The position numbers were made by a program, and so were the translations under genes. This document shows, in pieces, positions 13,416 to 25,609 of a stretch of 64,000 bases of DNA. This DNA comes from Brugia malayi. Taxonomy: Eukaryota > Nematoda > Chromadorea > Rhabditida > Onchocercidae. The DNA is taken from NCBI RefSeq assembly GCF_000002995.4, contig NW_025062475.1, positions 3,006,528 to 3,070,527 of the forward strand. Direction: 5' to 3'. Under the pieces are notes generated by a model. The model saw nothing but the letters and a program-made list of their open reading frames with translations, was not told where the DNA came from and made no database searches. Position 1 is the stretch's first letter, and every line of letters begins with the position of its first letter.

Positions 13416-15654
13416 TTGAATCCGGTACGGATGAACAGATCGGAATTTCTTTTCTCATAATTATCATTATTATTTCGGAATGAAATTTACAAAAAGAGAC
13501 ATTAAATAAGTGTGCGTGTGCGTATGTGTGTGTATACGTACGTGTGTACGTGAACGATAAATGAAATTTGAGTAAATTTCTAAGCAAAGCACAAAATTCA
13601 AATGATAATATTAATCATATTGGTAATGTTTTTTAGTAATTTGTTTTAGATGAAGAATGCATTCAATAATTTATGATATAATATAAATGTAACAGAGAGA
13701 TAGTAGACAACACTGATCATTAAAATAGCATGGAATATTGGTGACAGTGACAATCTCGAATTTAATCATTACGATATTATCAATTCAGTAATAATTCTTA
13801 TCATTTTTATCTTTATATTTATAACGAATTCATTGTAATCTAATACAATGCTATGCTTTTATCAATCTGAAATATTCATTTCAATTGTTTTATTTTCTTT
13901 TGTGGCAAAGGAAATTACATACAATATTAATAAATCAAAATTTTATTTGCAGTTTGAATTTTAAGTGATTCAAAAAAAAAAAAAAAAAATCAACAATTTT
14001 TAATATCAGAAGAAAAGGCGAGAAAACAAAAAAACATATTACTTCAAGAAATGTCAATTAAATGAGATGAAATGAATTTGATCTGAAATAATAAAAACAA
14101 TTTTTTTTAAAAAAAAGAAAGCGATAAAAATATCATTTATCAACACAAGTAAAAATTGAACATATTATCCAAAATATGAAATATTTGTATTAAAAAAAGA
14201 AAGAAAATAGAAATTGATATGAATATGAATAAAATATTAAGGAAACAAGAAAATTCATATAAATAAAAATTAAATTACCATTTAAAAATTAATAAAATGT
14301 TTTTTACAAAACATCAAATTAAAAAAAAACGATAAAAAATTTCCTGACAAAAAAGAATGTTTGATTTGTAATTTGAATGCAATTGATAAAATGAGATTAT
14401 AAAAATTATTTCTTAACAGCTACATATACATTTATAAAGAGAGAGAGAAAAAAAAATTAAATCTCTTTATTTATTATTTGTTTGAAAAATAAAACTCAAA
14501 TTTTGAAAATTTATAAAATAATTTTTTTTTTTTTTGATTGTTGGTTTTCTGTAGCTTTTAAGAGTACAAAAATCAAAAATAAATTTTTTTTATTTTTTTC
14601 TTGACATTACTTAAAATTTAATATTACAAAAAAATAAATATTAGACTATAATTAAACCTATAACTAAATAATAACAATGTGATCAATCGATATTGTCATT
14701 TTTAAACTATTTATTACGATCACCTCATTTCTAATCTTCTTTTTACTTCCTTATTTTTTTTATTTGAGACTTTTTTTTTGTTTTGTGGTGAATAGTTGTA
14801 AGATTAATTCCAATTTAAAAATTTTAGTACTTTTGAATTAATGAGTTGTAGTAGAAATGAATGTGAATGAATGTAAAAAGAATGATTTATTTGTTTATAA
14901 AATCTAACTTAAATGATTTAAAAATTCTTTTTTTTTTGTTATTTTAGGAGTATTTATTGTGATAAATTATGCTTTCAATTGATTGACATTTACAATTTTA
15001 GCTTTATTTTTAATTAGCCTTCGATATTAAACTTTTCCTTTCTTTTGTGTAATTATATTCAACTTAATTTAAAGAAAATTTTTTTCCCAATTTCTTCCTT
15101 TTTTTTTTTGCCATCAATCATTTTGTGCAATTTTTCTTCTTCTCTATTGATTGATACTTTGTTATCTTTAATCATTTATCATTCGTTTATCAGAGCTAAA
15201 CATTTGATATGCACCTGCAATTGATAACATGAAGCTATCATATCACTGGAAATGAAATGATTCATTTAAATTCTTGGATTTTGTTTGAAAAAAAAAAACA
15301 ACCTTTCAATCATTTTGGGTGTAACAATTTACCTATCTACTAGTATTCAACTCTTTGCAGTATGGCTGATAGTGATAGTGAAAATTAAATTTTTGTACTG
15401 TTTGAAAGGAAACTATAAATTTTTGTGAGTGCAAAAATATGTCACCAATATACAGCTAATAATAAACAAATCAACTAAACTCTTTTTTACAAAAAAACAA
15501 AACAAAAAACAAGAAAAAAACACTACAGTACAACTTTATTTTAAAAAAATAAATTTCTACAAATTACAATAAATTCAGTTATTTTGATTTGATAGCTTAA
15601 TTACATTCAAAAAGTATTATTACAGCTTTTCCTAATTATACCTCGAATGAATGC

Positions 15655-15689
<35 letters not shown>

Positions 15690-15694
15690 TATTA

Positions 15695-15740
<46 letters not shown>

Positions 15741-15775
15741 GTTATTATTGTTATTATTATTTCTTATTATTACTA
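15655..15775. repeat. (TTA)n microsatellite
   Basis: About 120 bases of nearly uninterrupted ATT/TTA trinucleotide repeats, with a few TATTAT shifts and two GTT variants near the right end. Confidence 0.95.
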
Positions 15776-17770
15776 CTATTATAATAGTTTCTACAAATTA
15801 CGATAAATTCAGTTATTTTGATTTGATAACGTGTTAACACGTATTTCTCACTTCCGAAAAAAAAAAAATTCATAGAAATTTAGTTCGGAAAACTGAAAGT
15901 ATTAGATGCTAGTAGTGAATGGAAAAGAAAATGTAGTTTTTTAGTAAGCAATCGATTAATTATATTTTTCACATAAATGAATTTCTAATTTTTTTCTTTT
16001 AATTTTTTTCTTTTTTTTTTGTTTGACACGAGCGAGTTTTTATGGAAGAATTTTTTTCGATTAATGAATTAAAATAAAATTTGTGACAAGTGCGCAGTAA
16101 ATACTTCAATGAGCGCACAAAACTCGATCAAATAAATAGTAAATAAACAAGACAAGAAATTATGCAAAAAAAAAAAGAAAACTTAATTACATTCATTTCT
16201 TCATTCAATTATCCGTTTAAATTTTATTGCATTCAAATTGGTAAGAATTTTTTTTTTTTTTCTTGAAAATTCAAAATGAACATTTACATAGCAATATCAT
16301 TAGAAAAAGCTTGTTGAAATATTTTAAAAAAAAAAAGAAAAATGCGTCATCAAAACAAGCAAAAATTTTTAAATTGATTTTAGTGCCTGAAGCTATTATC
16401 AGTTATCATAGATTTTTTTAGTGTTAAAAATATATGAAGTATAACTTCTGATAAGTTAACAGTTTTTGTACATTTCAATCCAATGCTTTTACAATAAATG
16501 CTACAAAATCTTCTCAGCTTGTTAGCATTTTCATTCTATCATAAAAAAATTAGTATTATATTTTAAAAAATTTTTAAATGCTGTTAAAATTCAAAAAAAA
16601 AAAAAGAGGAATTTGTTAATTTTGATAGATTCACTGTATTAATAATTAAAGTTGAGTAAAATTTGCAAATAAAATAACTCATTGAAATTTAAATTTATTT
16701 AATGTTTTCGAACTTTTTGTAAAGTTATATATAATGAGCAACTATAATCATTATTTTAAAATTAAATTATGAAAAATTAGTACTCTCATAGAATTTTCTC
16801 ATCCCATACATTTAATTTAAAATGTGAAACTTCAAAAGTTTACCAATTAAGCAAATAATACTTTTAACTTACAGCAAATGTCAATTTAATGTAAAACTTG
16901 CAGCAATCTATGAAATTACTTAACTTCTTTTTTTGTTAAAAGTTTATCAAAAAGAAAAAAAAAAGTTGTGCTGAAGTTTCACTTTTAAATTAACTTAATT
17001 TGTTTGAAACTTTTTTTCTTGTTTGTCATTCCTTTGTTATCACTTTTTTAAAAAAATTATTTCAGTTATTATCTTAAGGAAATAGACCTAATATAATGAA
17101 ATTTTCAATTAATATCTTAAAAAAAAAGATGGATTCCACATAATGAAAGTTTTTTTGTTTAAAAAAAAATTGTTTGTTTGATATTAATGTTTATTTGTAG
17201 AAAGACGAAAATGAAATCTTTGTTGTATTCTATATAACAAATAATTTTTCGCTTTTTTTTATGTCCAATTAATCTATAATTTTATATTAGAATAACAAGA
17301 ATGAATTTTATAGAAAAAAAAAAAAAAAAAAGTAGTAGAATTAATCATTACACCGTCTGATTGCTATGAATTTTTACCATTAAACATTTTATTATTCAAC
17401 AAACACTCATTTAAAATTTCATTTCATATTGCATAAATTTATTATTGTAAGGAAATTTAATGTTAGCTAAAATTTGTTTGAAAAAATATAAATATTACAA
17501 TAAAAATAGATCAGTTTGTATAGATTTAAAAGTTATTTTTGAACTTTCAATGAATTAAATGGCATTGCATAGTTTTTTTAATTGGATCACAAAATTTGTG
17601 TGTAATTTGTAGCTTTAAACTGTCACTCTGTCACATTTTTTCATTTCAGTTAACTTCTGTCAAACTCAATTTCAATATTCCAACTAAGGTAAGGACAAAT
17701 GCAATGACAAGAACGAATCTTCAAAAATGGTTTTCGCTCATTAATTAACTAAAAGAAAAAAAGAAATGAA

Positions 17771-17898
17771 AAGTGAATTTAGATCAAAAAATGACACAGA
17801 AAGTGAATTTAGATCAAAAAATGACATAGAAAATGAATTTAGATCAAAAAATGACACAGAAAGTGAATTTAGATCAAAAAATGACATAGAAAATGAAT
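17771..17898. repeat. 30-bp tandem repeat with 60-bp higher-order period
   Basis: Four full 30-bp units plus a partial fifth. Each has the form AAGTGAATTTAGATCAAAAA followed by ATGACACAGA or ATGACATAGA. The endings alternate ACACAGA/ACATAGA, so the array also repeats every 60 bp. Units begin at 17771, 17801, 17831 and 17861. The unit length keeps both strands open for a 10-residue periodic peptide, but no start, splice site or homologue supports coding. Confidence 0.9.
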
Positions 17899-19767
17899 AA
17901 TAAAGTATGTCAAATTTATAGCTAATGATTAATTTTATTTTTTTGCTATATGGAAAAATAATTTTTGCAAATTTATAAATTTTGCTTATTTCAAGTTTTG
18001 CCATTTTCTTTTTTTTCTTTTTTTTTCTTACAAAATGAATCGTTTTCTAAAATTTTATTAAATTTTAAAGTAAAATTATATTTACAATGATAAAAATGAA
18101 TCATTTTTTTTTTATAAAAAAGAAATTAAACAATCTGTGACAATTTGTGACATATACCACACATACATACGCACATATATATTATTATTTCAATTAAAAA
18201 AATTTTAAAATGTATCCTTTTTTTTTTTAATCTTTAAATGTATTATTGTAGGAATAAAGTAATTTGATAAAGATAAATTTATCTATAATGATAATTTATC
18301 AGTGATATTAATTAATAATTTAAGTGATAATTGTAGTTTCAATTGTTTTTTATAAATTTTTTTTTTTCTTCTTTTCTTCACTTTTTAAATACCGTAATAA
18401 CATTTGGATCGTTTTTTTTTTTTTTTTTTTTCGATTCATATTCGAAACTTTTCAATTTCTTTTAATAAATTTGTCTAATGAAATGTTAAAATAGCAGCAG
18501 CAAAAAAAAAAAAAAAAAAAAAAAATGAAAGAAAGAAAGAAAAGAAAAGAATGCAAAACAAGATTTGAAATTACGTATTGATAAATGTTTAACAGACAAA
18601 ACGAAGTGTAAATAATGAGTACGAAAAATTCCTGAAACTATCATTTTTTTATATGGAAATGGAAAAAAAGAAAAGAAAAAAAGTTGAAATTTTAGTTTTT
18701 ATGTTTGCAAGCTTGAAAAAAAAAAAAAAAAAAAAAAAATTATTTTTTTTTTTTTAAAAAAAATTAAAAAAAACGAAAAATTTTTAAATATAACAGAAAA
18801 TGATAAATGATAAAACGATAAAAAAAAATAAAACAGTTCCATTTTAATAATGTTAGATTATAAATATATATAATAGTAGGCAATTAGCATATACACTTCT
18901 TTCACGTAGTAGTTTTTTTCACGTGTAATAGCGTAATGCTAAAATAACGTTAAAAAAAAAAATAATGAAAATCATTGGTTTATTAATCGCATATAATTAT
19001 TTTTTTTTCCCTCAATTTTGATTCAATTTTTGTTAACTATTACAATTTTTTTTTTTTTTTTTTTGTTTCATTTAAATTAGTTAATAAAAATATTTTAAAA
19101 ATATAATTGTACTACTAATGATAGTGATATTGTGATAATATTAATGATAATAATTATTCTAGTATAAAAGATGAATGGAAATTATTCCTACTGTTTTGTT
19201 GTAACTAATTGAAATATTAGTTTTATTTGTGTTTCGATAAATTACAAAAAAAATTTTAGCGACAATCTTTTCTGATAAGCAAAATTAGATTTTTGCTAGC
19301 ATTTATTTTACATTATATTTAATTTTATTTGCCTAAAAAAAATATTTGTTATTACAAAATTTTTAGTGATGATATTTGATAGAAATTGGATAAATTAAAT
19401 TTGATTTCCTATTTAATGGAAATTTTGCAACAATTTAGCTATTGGCAATAAAACAGAGATTAGAAAAAAATGCAAATAAAACAAAATTTGATAGCTTACA
19501 ACTGTTAATTATAATGATTGATTTGTTTTTCGATTACAAAAAAAAAAAAAAAAATTTTTTTTTTTTTTGTTTATTTCAAAATTATTTCAAATAGTTTTTC
19601 ATTATTTTAAAAAATCTCACAATTTTTTGAAGGTTAATAATTTTTTATTGTGATAACCTTGTTTTCTTTGCCAAAACAATGTAGTTTTTAAATGGCTAAA
19701 GCGATTATAATCAAATTTTGATCACTGTAGAAAAAAAGTTGAAATGTTAAATTGCTCAAATTTCTAT

Positions 19768-19822
19768 GCATAATAATAATAATAATAATAATAAAATAAT
19801 AATAATTAATAATGATAATAAA
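19768..19822. repeat. (AAT)n microsatellite
   Basis: Run of AAT triplets with minor interruptions (AAAATAAT, ATGATAAT). Confidence 0.85.
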
Positions 19823-20740
19823 ATAGTTTAAAATAATAAATTTCGTTAGTCAAAAATGACGATAAAGCAAAAGAAATATTCATTTTGCTATTGTAAACCA
19901 TTTAGAAGAGAAAAAAAAAATTGTTGTAAATTAAGTAGAAGAAAGAGAGAATATTTACTTTCTTTATCTTTCTCTGTATCACTTTTACGTTACGTAACGT
20001 TACCTCTACTAATGTACGTAAAAATTTTCGGAATGAAAACGAAATTAAAAAATGACAAAATGAAAATTGCATTCTTATTATTTCACTTGTGTTTTTGTTA
20101 CTATATTTAATGATATTCGGTGAATTTGAATAATTTTTAAACGAATTTGAAAGAAGTAAGTTTGAATTTGGTATGAAGATTAAAATTTTTCATGGAAACT
20201 AAAATTTGGAAAGGTAACGGTTTTACCAAATTACTATATTCATTTACATTTACACTAATTCCAAATTTAATTACAAATTTTAAACAGAAAACTTTGCATA
20301 ATATTGCAAAAAATAAATTGAAACAACTCATTCATTTGTTGCTTTTAGAAATAATGAAAAAATTTTAGACTTACATTCATGGGAAATAAATACAAATAAA
20401 ATTATTGGTTATTCATTATGGAATTAAAATCATAATTAATGAATAAATATTTAATACTAAGTTTTCTAAGGTTTACACGACAAAATTGATAGCTATTTGA
20501 TTAGCAGTCTCAAAAAATTAAGGAAAATTTTCAAAATTATCGTCAAAATTTAAAATTTTTGATGAGAATAAACTTTGAGTGATAGCTTGAAGACAATTAA
20601 TAGCTCAAAAATTAATTGAAATTTTGTTAGACTAATTCGAAATGAAGAACGCCTTTTCGAGGAGCTAAATTTTCTCTTTTTCATTACATTTTTTCTTTTT
20701 CATATGGAAAGAAAAATTTAGAACTCTACAAGATATTTCA

Positions 20741-21244
20741 GAAGAACTAGAGAGAGAGAGAGAGGGAGAGGGAGAGAGAGAGGGAGAGAGAGAAGTGTGG
20801 GAAAAGAAGGTGTTTCAGGAGGAGAGATAGGTTTGTTTTCCTGTATAGTGCTTGGCTGATTTAACTTTTTTCATGATCAATTGGAATGTGGTGAAACTGG
20901 AAATGATCAGGAAAAAGTGAGAGCAGGAAAAAATTTACGGGAGAACTTTACCCTATCTTTGAAATGATATTCAAGGTAACAGATTAAAGGTAGACAGATG
21001 GGAGTGTACTTGTCAAATTTAGGTGACAGGGTACCAATAGCTAGACAGATAGGAAAAGAAAACAAATGGTTAAGGAGGTGTGGTGGGTTGTAGAGCAGGT
21101 TGATCGGGTACTTAAAGAATGCAGCAATGCTTGAACGGTATCACTTCATTGTCACATTATACCCTTCGGAAAGAAAGGTATTTTTGTGTGGAAGGCTCAT
21201 TCATCCACTTCTGTCAAGAAATTTAAAAAAAGCCTTCAGAAGGA
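20741..21244 (+). promoter_or_regulatory. Upstream region of the cuticle collagen, with GA-rich tract
   Basis: Base composition changes just before the collagen: the stretch is richer in G and purines than the surrounding DNA. It starts with a GA microsatellite (about 20751-20794, GAGAGGGAGAG type). It directly precedes the collagen start codon at 21245 and is therefore likely to hold the promoter and 5' UTR. No TATA box or factor site can be named with confidence. Confidence 0.45.
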
Positions 21245-23766
21245 ATGGAAGTGCAAAATCGAATTAAGGCCTACAAATTTGTCGCTTATTCCGCGGTGAC
21301 ATTTAGCATTGTTGCTGTCCTCTCAGTATGCATCACACTTCCAATGATTTACAATTACATACATCATGTAAGGCGACAAATGCATACCGAAATTGCATTC
21401 TGCAAGGTTTGTCCTCCTCTCCCTTTATCCCATTTATCCTTTTTAGATAATTAATCATTTCTTATCATTAACTACTATCTTATACCCTTTTTCATAAACT
21501 TTTCTTTTTTTGCTTTTTTGCAATCATAAAACTCTTTAGTATCTCAAAAAAAAAAAAAAAAATTCATTAATAATTCAACATTTTACCATAACTTTAACAA
21601 ACATATCAACTAACTTAATACAATCATTCTTTTATTTTGATTTTTAATTCCAATAAGAAAAACAAAAAACAAAAATAAAATTTAAAAATGATCTTATTAT
21701 TAGTAAAATATTTCGAAAAATAAGAAATTTTTTAAAAATTTTATTTTTTTCCTTAATATAAGTTTGAAGTGAAAAATTTCACAGAGAATAATAAATAATC
21801 TGTAAAGAAAATAACATAAACATTGTGTGCAAAATTACGATAATATCTAATTACGTAAATCAATTAAGAGACGATCGTCACACCGTTACAAACAGCAAAA
21901 TTGTACTTTGATGATTTCTATAAATTGAATCATCCTTCTTTTTTTTTTTTTTTTTTTTTAAAGAAATTTCTTTCAATTTTCTAGTTTTCATTGTATGAAT
22001 GAAACTTATTTGAAAAAAAATTTCGTTTTTTTTTTTGAAATTTTTATTTTATTTTTTTGAAATTACAAATGTGATCTATGTAAAGAAGAAAAGAAAAAAA
22101 AAATTAATTATCGTTTTACTGCAATAGTAAGCTTAGTTAAGTTACATAAGTTTACTGTTTTTTATCCTCTTTTAATAATTCTTATAATTTTACTATTACA
22201 TTATTATCATTAATAATGAAGAGAAATTTTCCATTTTCATATTTTTATTAGTAAAAATGAAATCTTGGAGCATTTTTAAACTTTGAATTTTTTCATTTAA
22301 TAAATTTGCTGAAAATGCAATAATTTTAGATAAAACAAGAGAAAATAGTTTGAAATTTTCGAATTCCAATTTTTGATTTATCCAAAATTTGGATTTTTTT
22401 CCTAAATTTTTATCAATGATTAGAGAGAAATATTTGATAATTATACATATATATGTATAACAGCTAACTCAATTTTATTAGCTAACATTAGCATTTTCAG
22501 ATTTTGGAATCATTTTTTGATATGATATACCTTTTAAGCTTTAAACCTACTTTATAAGATTACCTGGATGATATTATAAGAAGAGATATGTAATAGTTTA
22601 TGGTGTTACTTTTACTTTTTCGTTTTTCAAAAATTTCATCAGATGAAAAGTATGAAAATAATTATTTCGAGTGTATTCCATCATTCTTTCATCAAATCTT
22701 TTTATGGTAATTGTTTACAGTAATAATTTATAGTAATTTATGGTAATTGTTTCTATTAAATAACCATTTTATAACTGTGAAAAAAAAAATTTCAGAATTT
22801 TAAAGATAATTAGCTGAAAGAATTTCCGTTTTTCGAAATTGATGAAATAACTGAGAGAATTTTAAGAAAGAAAGTTTATGTGTTTGCTAGAAGTTTTATT
22901 GGAGGTACAAAAAATAGTGTGACATTTTCAGCAATCTGCAAAAGAAACTTGGACAGATGTGGAGCGACTCGGTCAGTATCCAATTGTTGGACACAACCGG
23001 ACAGCTCGTCAGGCAGACCAATGTGAAGGTTGTTGTATCACTGGCCCAGCTGGTCCTAAAGGACCACCAGGTAGACCTGGTAAACCAGGTAAGCCTGGTG
23101 CTCCAGGCCTTCCAGGTAATCCTGGAAGACCGCCACCACAACCGTGTGAGCCGGTTACTCCACCACCATGTAAACCATGCCCGCCTGGACCACCAGGACC
23201 ACAAGGAATGCCAGGGCCACGTGGAGATCCAGGACCAGATGGCCCACCAGGTGCACCAGGACTTGATGGACCACCAGGTGAGACTGGACCACAAGGGCAA
23301 CAAGGACCACCAGGTACGCCAGGACCTGCTGGACCAAACGGTCCACCTGGACAAAATGCCCCAGATGAACCACTTCAACGCGGTGCTCCGGGCGAACCAG
23401 GTTAGCCACATAAATTTATTTCATAAATCACAATTCACTGTAACTGTTGCTGAAATCAGAGAAATTGCTTGAATCATACAAATCTAAATTAATATAATAT
23501 AGATGAGAAAATGTACCTTCTTTTTTTAAGGAGAACAAGGACCACAAGGACCAACAGGACGAGCGGGACAACCAGGACATGATGGTGCAGCCGGACGACC
23601 AGGACCACCAGGTGCACCCGGTGCAGATGGACAACCTGGAGCGGATGGTTTACCTGGTGCACCTGGTCCACAAGGGCCACCTGGCAAAGCTGGTGAACGA
23701 GGTGTATGTCCGAAATATTGTGCTATCGATGGTGGTGTATTCTTCGAAGATGGTACCAGACGTTAA
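21245..23766 (+). CDS. Cuticle collagen, SQT-1/ROL-6-like group, 3 exons, 288 aa
   Basis: Secreted structural collagen of the nematode cuticle. Exons 21245-21406, 22932-23400 and 23531-23766; phases agree. Residues about 13-40 form a hydrophobic signal-anchor ([18 protein letters not shown]). A subtilisin-type processing site, RTAR, lies at residues 77-80, followed by the Cys cluster QCEGCC (about 85-89). Gly-X-Y triplets begin near residue 92 and are interrupted by a Pro/Cys stretch ([18 protein letters not shown]) and a second break around NAPDEPLQR. The protein ends [19 protein letters not shown], the C-terminus typical of SQT-1/ROL-6-type collagens, with Cys residues for inter-trimer crosslinks. 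The overall plan (N-terminal anchor, RxxR, short Gly-X-Y blocks between Cys knots, ~290 aa) is standard. The exact collagen orthologue cannot be named from sequence alone. Confidence 0.95.
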
Positions 23767-25609
23767 GAAATGCAAACAAATTTAATCATTTCCTCACATC
23801 TTATTATACTGCCTTATTGAAATTATCACTGCTATTACCTGGGTTATCATTGCACCATAAAATTGGTTCAACAAATTAATATGGTACAGAACGTGACAGA
23901 CACGCACACACGCACACACACACTCATACACACACGCATACATACACGCATACACGGATACATTTGCATATAATAAAAGAAATATATCATTCATTTGTGA
24001 AATTTCACATATTTAATTTCCAATTTAAGGCAGTAACCTTTTAAGCCTTCTTTTTAAAATGGATTTTTATTTTTTGATAAAAAAAAATTGCCTGAATTAA
24101 TGAAAAATATTTGAGGTTATGGTTTAAATTCAGGAAATATTTCATTATTGTTTTGTAGGTTTATTGTGTAGTTTCTGCAAAATGATACTTTATTATTATG
24201 TAAAATTTGCCCATAAATATAGTTGTAATGTTGTAAAAGAAAAACAAAAAACAAATCGTCGATTTTTTTTTTCGAAATAAAATATACAAATTAATCACAA
24301 CAAAATATGTGATAAAAATTTGCATAAAAAGTTATACTAAAAATGGAAATTTAAAATTTTTTATACTTTTTGATAGCTTCACTTAAAAACTTGTAATTAA
24401 CTTTGTTTCAACCGAAAGTAACAATGTCAAAAAACAAAATAAATTGCTAAAAAAAAAAAAAAAAAAAAAAATTATTGCAAGAATAACTTAGTCTTAAACT
24501 TATAAATTACCATTAAAAAGCCTAGCAGTTAACTTTTGTTAAAAATAGAAAAAATTTTTTTCTTTTCAATAAGTTAATTATAATAATATTAAGTAATAAT
24601 TAACGAAATTATCCTCATTTATATCAATTTTAAACTCAAAACTATTATATTTGTAAAAATGTTAAAATAAAAACAAAAAACTTAGAAAAAGTTATCAATT
24701 CTTTGTATAAATATTTTATTTGATATACAAAAGTTATTGAAAAACGGTAACAATTTAAAATTTCAGGCATTAATATAATAATCTCTAAGGTTAATTTTTT
24801 TTTCTACCAAATTACTTAAAACTCCAACAACAGCAAAAAATAAAAAAATAAAATGAAAAACATTGGTAGATAACATTGTTCGTTAGAATTTATAATTCAA
24901 GAAATTGCAAAGTAGAAAGTTTTTATTTGTAACAATTTTAATTTAAATTTAAATTAAGAGAATTTAACCTCTCTCATTAGAAATATTATATAAAATTCTA
25001 AATCGTGGATTACCGATATTATTGATATTTGAATATTAGAATCTTTCCTGAAATATTAGATACAACTTACTACAACTTTATTATTAATTGAAAGTTCAAT
25101 TGTTTCAAATGTGTTATTACAAAAGTTTAACTGTTTCAAAAGTATATTTTTTTTTAAATTCCTTTTTTTTTTTTTTTTTTTTTGGAAATATTTTTAGATA
25201 AAAAAGTAACAAAAAATGTTGCACATTATTAAAGCATATTTTAATCACTTTTTCATTCATTAAGTATTCATCAAAAATAGATTCCAAAAATGTGACATAA
25301 TAAATTTGAATTCAATATGAACAAATAATACCTTCTTCATTTTCAAATTATTTGTTTTTGTTTTTTTTTTTTTTAAAGAAAAACTAACAAGACATTTCTA
25401 GATTTCGGCACTACATTTCGATTTCGATTTCGTGTTTAATTTAAAATGATAATTATGATATGAATTATGAAGTCATAAATGAAAAAAAAATTAGTTAATT
25501 AATTAATTTAATTAATTAATATTATTCATATATCCAACAGATAATCACTAAATATGTATTCAATTGCAATCATTTATAAATTGTTGTACTTTTATTATTA
25601 TTATTACAA
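23767..25609. other. Convergent intergenic region, no gene
   Basis: Lies between the 3' ends of the collagen (plus) and the small secreted-protein gene (minus). It begins with the collagen 3' UTR, including a CA/CG-rich tract (23899-23957) and a possible AATAAA at 23972-23977. The remainder is AT-rich with homopolymers at 24450-24470 and 25160-25184. No coding region was recognised. Confidence 0.6.

Larger units (their letters stand above)
9407..20740. other. Long AT-rich gene-free interval
   Basis: No reading frame here has family similarity, codon texture or consistent splice signals. The sequence is dominated by A and T homopolymers (for example near 13037-13059, 13384-13412, 18502-18525 and 18717-18739), TTA/TAAT microsatellites and one 30-bp minisatellite. 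A GT-rich patch lies at 13511-13553 and a 14-bp perfect palindrome (GTACAGTACTGTAC) at 13157-13170. The 3' UTR of the NEMP gene occupies the start. Short open frames at 9470-9954 and 19856-20110 look like chance. Confidence 0.6.

Noticed and set aside
22896..23411. Long open frames on both strands over the collagen (Trp-rich or His/Gln-rich)
   Set aside because: They are frame shadows of the Gly-Pro-rich collagen codons; only the Gly-X-Y frame joins the neighbouring exons.
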